This document shows positions 16,127 through 19,685 of a DNA stretch of 19,685 nt, one piece after another. The translations under genes were made by a program, and so were the position numbers. The stretch comes from an uncultured Veillonella sp. (lineage in GTDB: Bacteria; Bacillota; Negativicutes; Veillonellales; Veillonellaceae), in NCBI GenBank assembly GCA_900549805.1, contig URPV01000021.1, positions 1 through 19,685 on the forward strand, given 5' to 3'. The notes under the pieces were generated by a model that worked only from the letters and a program-made list of their open reading frames with translations, was not told the origin of the DNA and did not search any database. The stretch's first letter is position 1, and every line of letters begins with the position of its first letter.

Positions 16127-16609
16127 TTAGCGCTCCTCCTTCATAATCGTAATCATATTAGCAAAGAGATTTCTAACCATATCATTATGGAGTTCTTGTG
16201 GCAAATGACCCATCATAGCCTTAAAGGATTCGTGCATCATACGGGCCTCTCGTTTTGTGAGGCGCCCTTCTTCTAACAGTTCCAAGAGGGACTGATCCAC
16301 ATCCGTTAAGGTAATGAGTCGATCATTATAATGGGTGGATTGATAAATGGGTCTAGGGCTTACTACAGGTAAAGCCTCCAAACTTGGCTCTTGAATCCGT
16401 TGAATGCGAATATAGCCGCCTAGGCCTCGGCGAGACTCTACTTCAAAGCCCCGGTCAGGAGAAAAACGGGTGGATAGGACATAGGAGATTTGTGATGGTG
16501 CACAATCAAGTTCAGAAGCCAAGTCATTCCGTCTCAGAACCACTCTCTCTTGTTCCCTTTGCATTTGGTCTAGTATAAACTTTTCTATTCTATCGGCTAT
16601 CATACTCAT
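16127..16609 (-). CDS. ctsR: Transcriptional repressor CtsR
   Basis: A 160-residue class III heat-shock repressor. The winged HTH domain contains VLRRNDLASELDCAPSQISYVLSTRFSPDRGFEVESRRGLGGYIRI, an unmistakable CtsR core, followed by a C-terminal helical domain (LTKREARMMHESFKAMM). In B. subtilis the wing reads RGGGGY and the glycine loop senses heat. Here it is R61-G-L-G-G-Y, with Leu63 in place of a glycine. ATG at 16609 has AGAGG eight bases before it. A GTG at 16618 would overlap that site. mcsA, mcsB and clpC, normally downstream, are absent, and a terminator and radA follow instead. The promoter contains AGTCAAA heptads, which supports autoregulation. Confidence 0.93.
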   Translation of the reverse strand: MSMIADRIEKFILDQMQREQERVVLRRNDLASELDCAPSQISYVLSTRFSPDRGFEVESRRGLGGYIRIQRIQEPSLEALPVVSPRPIYQSTHYNDRLITLTDVDQSLLELLEEGRLTKREARMMHESFKAMMGHLPQELHNDMVRNLFANMITIMKEER

Positions 16610-16641
16610 GATATTCACCTCTAATAAGTATTACAACTATA

Positions 16642-16672
16642 TTGGTTAGTCTTGAGATAATCTTGTAACCAA
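16642..16672 (-). repeat. Inverted repeat in the ctsR leader
   Basis: TTGGTTA (16642-16648) and TAACCAA (16666-16672) could form a 7-bp hairpin in the roughly 78-nt ctsR leader. Its role is unknown, and it has no T run. Confidence 0.35.
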
Positions 16673-16693
16673 CTACAATCTTTTTACAGTTTT

Positions 16694-16722
16694 ATTATAT
16701 TTGACTATTTGACTTTAGTCAA
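16694..16722 (-). promoter_or_regulatory. Promoter of ctsR
   Basis: On the minus strand, TTGACT (16717-16722) and TATAAT (16694-16699) are exactly 17 bases apart. The spacer is almost entirely two AGTCAAA heptads, so bound CtsR would block RNA polymerase. Confidence 0.85.
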
Positions 16723-16735
16723 TATAAAAGTCAAA
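16700..16735. promoter_or_regulatory. Heptad operator array, probable CtsR binding region
   Basis: Four copies of the CtsR heptad or a one-base variant occur in 36 bases: TTTGACT at 16700-16706 and 16708-16714, AGTCAAT at 16717-16723, AGTCAAA at 16729-16735. The first pair faces ctsR and the second pair faces the SpeD-like gene. The known consensus is RGTCAAA-NAN-RGTCAAA (spacing 3). Here the direct spacings are 1 and 5 bases, and the middle pair forms an inverted repeat TTGACT-TT-AGTCAA. Confidence 0.75.
16701..16728 (+). promoter_or_regulatory. Candidate plus-strand promoter for the SpeD-like gene
   Basis: TTGACT (16701-16706) and TATAAA (16723-16728) are 16 bases apart and overlap the ctsR promoter head to head. 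An alternative is the extended -10 TGATATAAT at 16769-16777, which lacks a -35 box but is nearer the start codon. Confidence 0.45.
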
Positions 16736-16810
16736 TAATCAGACCTATTCCTATATACTGACCATTGATGATATAATTTATCTAAGTTTATTTTCAGAAG
16801 GAGGCAGCCC

Positions 16811-17329
16811 ATGGCAGACGCATTAGGTGAACAACTCATAATCGATTTATATACCTGTAAAGAAGAAAAATTATCCGATATCCACGACATGCAACAAGCA
16901 GTTGCCAGTGCCTTGGTCACTGCAGGAATTACAGTGGATGAACTATCCTGCCAAGCCTCTGATGACGAAGTGATCATGACAGCCATTGCTCCACGCTTCC
17001 ACCTAACCGTCCATGCCTATCTCGAAATGGGCTATGTAGCGGCAGACGTTTTTTCCTTTGAAAACGACTTTGCCCTGGGCACCCTCAGCAAAGAATTGCG
17101 GGCTGCCTTCGGCGCTGAAAAGATTAAAACCACATCCGTACAACGAGGAGACTTCGGCTCCGTACGGGATATGAAACCTCGGCGCAAGACAAAAATCACC
17201 GCTTTGGGCCGTGTAACCCGTAGCCGCATTAAAATCAAAACAACGGGTGCTAAGTTCTTCAAGCCAGGTGTTAAAGTTGTAAAAGCAGTCGCTAAAAAGG
17301 CTAAACTCAAAAAAAATAACAATGAATAG
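16811..17329 (+). CDS. SpeD-like AdoMet-decarboxylase-fold protein lacking catalytic residues, with Lys-rich tail
   Basis: A 172-residue protein. Residues 1 to about 118 align by eye with bacterial S-adenosylmethionine decarboxylase (SpeD): GEQLIIDLYTC near the start, FHLTVHAYLEMGYVAADVF matching the SpeD core SHLTIHTWPEYGYAAIDLF, and an AEKIKTTSVQRGDF end. In real SpeD an ESH triad is cut to make the pyruvoyl cofactor from Ser63. Here it is R62-F63-H64, and the catalytic Cys83 is also Phe. His68 is kept. Self-cleavage and decarboxylation are therefore not expected. Residues 121-172 form a tail with 19 Lys/Arg, unlike SpeD, which suggests nucleic-acid or membrane contact. ATG follows AGGAGG by six bases. 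It is divergent from ctsR across shared heptads, and no speE or other polyamine gene is nearby. Function unknown. Confidence 0.8.
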   Translation: MADALGEQLIIDLYTCKEEKLSDIHDMQQAVASALVTAGITVDELSCQASDDEVIMTAIAPRFHLTVHAYLEMGYVAADVFSFENDFALGTLSKELRAAFGAEKIKTTSVQRGDFGSVRDMKPRRKTKITALGRVTRSRIKIKTTGAKFFKPGVKVVKAVAKKAKLKKNNNE

Positions 17330-17335
17330 GTACAT

Positions 17336-17365
17336 AAAAAGAGATTGCCCAGGCAATCTCTTTTT
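17336..17365. terminator. Bidirectional terminator between convergent genes
   Basis: A 14-bp perfect stem (17336-17349 with 17352-17365, core GAGATTGCC) with A and T tracts at its two ends lies between the SpeD-like gene (plus) and the transporter (minus). It can end transcription from both sides. Confidence 0.88.
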
Positions 17366-17379
17366 TATTGTATATGGAT

Positions 17380-18258
17380 TTATAAGAAGAAAGGTCCTGC
17401 TGCCATCACTAGGGTAGCCCCCACCAACAAAACTAACCCCAAGGCAGATCGCTTGGATAGGGTCTCCTTAAATACTAGGTAGGAGAAGGCAATGGATACC
17501 AAGATAGATAACTTATCAATCGGTACCACTAGACTAACCACCCCATTTTGAATGGCGTAATAATAGCAAAGCCAAGAGGCCCCCGTAGCAAAAGCGGATA
17601 AAATGATAAAAATCAATTCCTTCCTATCAATAGACTTGAGTCCTACCTGCTTTCCCTTCATAAAGACAATAGCCCAAGCCATGATCAGGACCACAAAGGT
17701 CCGGATAGCTGTAGCTAGGTTAGATTCAACCCCACTGACGCCCACCTTAGCTAAGATGGCTGTAAGGGCTGCAAAAACTGCGGACAAGATAGCATAGATC
17801 AGCCAAGGACCTTGGTCCGCTTTAGCCTCCCCTTGTTTCTTCTCAATCATAAGGTAGGTACCAAGGCCTAGAATAGCAGTACAAATCAACTTGAGAGCTA
17901 ACTGGTCGCTTTCACCAAAGCAGATAATAGCCAGAATGACGGTCAAAATGGTAGAGGACTTGTCGATAGGGACAATCTTGTTCACGTCCCCCAGTGACAA
18001 TGCCTTAAAGTAACAAAGCCAGGAGGCCCCTGTTGCTAGACCAGACAAGATGAGAAAGAGGAAGGACTGACCAGAGATGGTAATGAGAGTCCTTTGAGAT
18101 CCTACAAGGAATACAACTAGCCAAGCAAAGGCCAAGACCACTAGGGTGCGAATGGCTGTAGCTAGATCAGAATCAGTATGGCGGATACCGCATTTAGCTA
18201 GGATAGCGGTAATGCCAGCAAAAAAGGCCGACAGAAAGGCCATGATAAGCCACAGCAT
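17380..18258 (-). CDS. EamA/DMT-family transporter with two near-duplicate halves
   Basis: A 292-residue inner-membrane protein with about ten TM helices, of the drug/metabolite transporter superfamily. Two EamA units are plain: residues about 1-142 and 150-292. Both carry TAILAKxG, LATAIRTxVVL, ILSxxATGASWLCY and VPIDKxS at matching places, so the halves are unusually alike and probably come from a relatively recent tandem duplication of a single-unit (COG2510-like) protein. Start ATG 18258 follows GGGAGG, which overlaps the stop of the HAD gene, so the two are co-translated. The substrate is unknown, and export of a small metabolite is the family default. Confidence 0.88.
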   Translation of the reverse strand: MLWLIMAFLSAFFAGITAILAKCGIRHTDSDLATAIRTLVVLAFAWLVVFLVGSQRTLITISGQSFLFLILSGLATGASWLCYFKALSLGDVNKIVPIDKSSTILTVILAIICFGESDQLALKLICTAILGLGTYLMIEKKQGEAKADQGPWLIYAILSAVFAALTAILAKVGVSGVESNLATAIRTFVVLIMAWAIVFMKGKQVGLKSIDRKELIFIILSAFATGASWLCYYYAIQNGVVSLVVPIDKLSILVSIAFSYLVFKETLSKRSALGLVLLVGATLVMAAGPFFL

Positions 18259-18270
18259 AAAGAACCCTCC

Positions 18271-19338
18271 CTAGTCGCCAAAAAAATCAGAATCGTCAAA
18301 AAAGGAATCAAAGAATCCTGAATCAGAAGTCTCATCTCCTAGGTCTATATAGCCAGGATCATCTACATCTTTTTCGTCTTGGTCCAATGGGATGTCTTGA
18401 TAGATTGCCTCTTCCGATTGATTCGATTGTGGTTGTTCCATGACTTCTCCATTAACTTGGTCACTATGGCTTTGAGAATCCTGAGCATGAGCATGAGACC
18501 CCATAAGCGTTTGTAAGATAGACAAAAGGCCCAAGGTGTTGAGGATAGATCCAAAGAAACCAAAAGGCACCCCTGCTTCTTCAAAATTATTGAACCGGCC
18601 TCGAGGCTGGCGTGAACTAGTAGAGGAGGCAGACCGATCATCACCTAAATCAGATTTTCCCTCAGTCCCCTCTTTACCATAGAAGGGATCCAAGAGCCTA
18701 GGAATTTCAGAGGGGCTAGCAGCGATGACTTGAGCCTTTGCCTTCATGAGCTCATCAACCGTTCCAAAGCCATAGGATACGCCTAATGGAATACAGCCTG
18801 TCGCAAGGGCTGCCTCCATATCATAGGAGCGGTCACCAATCATATAGGCGATGGGCACCCCATCCATTGCTAGAGGACCACCATAATCGGCTATAGCCTT
18901 TTTAAGAATATCCATCTTGTGAATCCGGTTAACATCATAGTTAGCGCCCACCACATGGTTAAAATATTGGTCAATATGAAAGTGGGCTAAAATTTCCTTG
19001 GCAAAAATTTCTGGTTTAGCCGTCGCTAGGGCTATATAGTAGCCACGGTCTTGGAGGGTCCTCAGCATATCCGGAACACCTGGGTAGAGTTCATTTTCAA
19101 ACTTACCGATTGTGCTATAACGCTCACGAAACTTGGCATAAATGCGTTTGCTTTCAGGCTCTGAAATACCACAGAAATGCTGGAGAGAGTATACGATAGG
19201 CGGACCTAAGAACTCCTGCAAAACATCCTTATCAGGGACAGGATAGCCACATTCTGTCAGGGCAAAGTCTAAAGACTTAAAAATACCCTCTACAGAATTA
19301 GTGAGGGTACCATCGAGATCAAAAAATACAATACGCAT
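18271..19338 (-). CDS. HAD-superfamily phosphatase (Gph-like) with acidic C-terminal extension
   Basis: A 355-residue protein. Residues 1 to about 220 are a complete HAD phosphatase of the phosphoglycolate phosphatase/5'-nucleotidase group: DLDGT with D7 and D9, a helical cap, ATAKP (motif II), a Lys in HKMDILKK (motif III) and MIGDRSYDMEAA (motif IV). Family members normally end near here. A 135-residue extension follows: a Ser/Gly/Arg linker, one hydrophobic stretch (about 257-279), a Gln/Ser/His-rich part, and a tail with many Asp plus FF pairs up to the terminal FFGD. I start at ATG 19338 (MRIVFFDLDG). An in-frame ATG at 19383 would add 15 atypical residues. The ribosome site is weak at both. 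It overlaps signals with the downstream transporter. Substrate unknown. Confidence 0.85.
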   Translation of the reverse strand: MRIVFFDLDGTLTNSVEGIFKSLDFALTECGYPVPDKDVLQEFLGPPIVYSLQHFCGISEPESKRIYAKFRERYSTIGKFENELYPGVPDMLRTLQDRGYYIALATAKPEIFAKEILAHFHIDQYFNHVVGANYDVNRIHKMDILKKAIADYGGPLAMDGVPIAYMIGDRSYDMEAALATGCIPLGVSYGFGTVDELMKAKAQVIAASPSEIPRLLDPFYGKEGTEGKSDLGDDRSASSTSSRQPRGRFNNFEEAGVPFGFFGSILNTLGLLSILQTLMGSHAHAQDSQSHSDQVNGEVMEQPQSNQSEEAIYQDIPLDQDEKDVDDPGYIDLGDETSDSGFFDSFFDDSDFFGD

Positions 19339-19435
19339 AGAAATTCCAATCTGTAATCTGCACAAATACAAACAATAATGCATAACCTTATAATATATAG
19401 TTATAGTTTACCATATTCTCTTGGCTTTAGAGTGG

Positions 19436-19444
19436 TGCTATAAT
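19436..19444 (+). promoter_or_regulatory. Extended -10 promoter of the MAAP-repeat gene
   Basis: TGCTATAAT is a perfect TGN-extended -10 element about 45 bases upstream of the start codon. No good -35 box sits at standard spacing. A weak 6-bp inverted repeat (ATAGAT/ATCTAT) follows near the expected start. Confidence 0.55.
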
Positions 19445-19488
19445 ATAGATAATTTAAATCTATTTATTTTCGATAAGGAGTGATTCCT

Positions 19489-19685
19489 ATGAAAAAAATG
19501 TCCTTAAGCGCTATGGTTTTAGGCCTTGTTTGCCTAGGTTCTGCAGCTGTTATGGCAGCTCCAATGGCAGCTCCAATGGCAGCCCCAATGGCAGCCCCAA
19601 TGGCAGCTCCAATGGCAGCTCCAATGGCAGCCCCAATGGCAGCCCCAATGGCAGCTCCAATGGCAGCCCCAATGGCAGCCCCAAT
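19489..19685 (+). CDS. Secreted MAAP tetrapeptide-repeat protein (partial, runs off the window)
   Basis: The 5' part of a gene, 65 codons visible and no stop. The start MKKMSLSAMVLGLVCLGSAAVMA is a Sec signal peptide with a likely cut after VMA. From the end of the signal the protein is only (M)AAP repeats: 11 full copies of a 12-base unit ATGGCAGCYCCA by the edge. ATG at 19489 follows AAGGAG by eight or nine bases. It is divergent from the HAD gene. I do not recognise the protein. Ala/Pro/Met-rich repeats suggest an extended, possibly surface-exposed or metal-binding stretch, but that is speculation. The full length and any downstream domain are outside the window. Confidence 0.75.
   Translation, partial: MKKMSLSAMVLGLVCLGSAAVMAAPMAAPMAAPMAAPMAAPMAAPMAAPMAAPMAAPMAAPMAAP
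19552..19685 (+). repeat. 12-bp tandem repeat array (MAAP codons)
   Basis: Eleven perfect-length copies of ATGGCAGCYCCA and the first two bases of a twelfth. The only variable base is the third position of the second Ala codon, in the order T,T,C,C,T,T,C,C,T,C,C. This shows a 48-base higher-order unit and points to block duplication by slippage. Confidence 0.95.

Noticed and set aside
16811..17170. Functional S-adenosylmethionine decarboxylase (speD)
   Set aside because: The pyruvoyl-forming Ser and the catalytic Cys are both replaced by Phe, so normal activity is not expected.
17003..17356. Minus-strand open frames opposite the SpeD-like gene
   Set aside because: They run through the bidirectional terminator or lie antisense to a gene with a good ribosome site and family similarity.
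19339..19383. Upstream ATG adding 15 residues to the HAD protein
   Set aside because: The extra residues are unlike the family, and the catalytic strand starts directly at MRIVFFDLDG. The ribosome sites do not decide, so some doubt remains.
19552..19685. CRISPR-like or intergenic satellite array
   Set aside because: The units are contiguous without spacers, in frame, and preceded by a signal peptide and ribosome site, so it is coding repeat.

Overview
The window reads as chromosomal core DNA from a diderm Firmicute, most likely a Negativicutes member (Veillonella/Dialister-like). Two lines of evidence support this. The gene order and families (CtsR, SigH, MrnC, RadA, SmpB next to ssrA) follow the Bacillus/Clostridium pattern. 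At the same time an RND pump with a lipoprotein membrane-fusion subunit implies an outer membrane. I cannot name the species from sequence alone.

Layout. Almost everything is on the minus strand, so transcription runs right to left. From the right: a partial plus-strand gene for a secreted protein made of MAAP tetrapeptide repeats (19489 to the edge) faces away from a minus-strand pair, a HAD phosphatase with an unusual acidic tail and a duplicated EamA-type transporter. A bidirectional terminator (17336-17365) separates that pair from a convergent plus-strand gene, an S-adenosylmethionine decarboxylase (SpeD) homologue that has lost its pyruvoyl-forming serine and catalytic cysteine and has gained a lysine-rich tail. 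This gene is divergent from ctsR, and the shared region (16694-16735) holds four AGTCAAA-type heptads inside overlapping divergent promoters, so CtsR probably controls both.

Left of ctsR is a long housekeeping operon: radA, an ispD-ispF fusion, gltX, cysS, mrnC, rlmB, sigH and secG. The genes are nearly contiguous, with internal promoters before radA, cysS and sigH and hairpins in the radA and cysS leaders. It resembles the B. subtilis ctsR-mcsA-mcsB-clpC-radA-disA-yacL-ispD-ispF-gltX-cysE-cysS-mrnC-rlmB-yacP-sigH order with mcsA, mcsB, clpC, disA, yacL, cysE and yacP missing. It is joined directly to a second conserved block, secG-rnr-smpB-ssrA, which carries RNA decay and ribosome rescue functions.

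Beyond the ssrA terminator is a two-gene RND efflux operon (lipoprotein adaptor plus inner-membrane pump) with a clear sigma-70-type promoter and a strong terminator near the left edge. No outer-membrane channel gene is visible.

The most noteworthy part is the ctsR/SpeD-like divergent pair: a stress regulator separated from its usual partners, with an altered glycine loop, apparently co-regulating a catalytically dead AdoMet-decarboxylase-fold protein.
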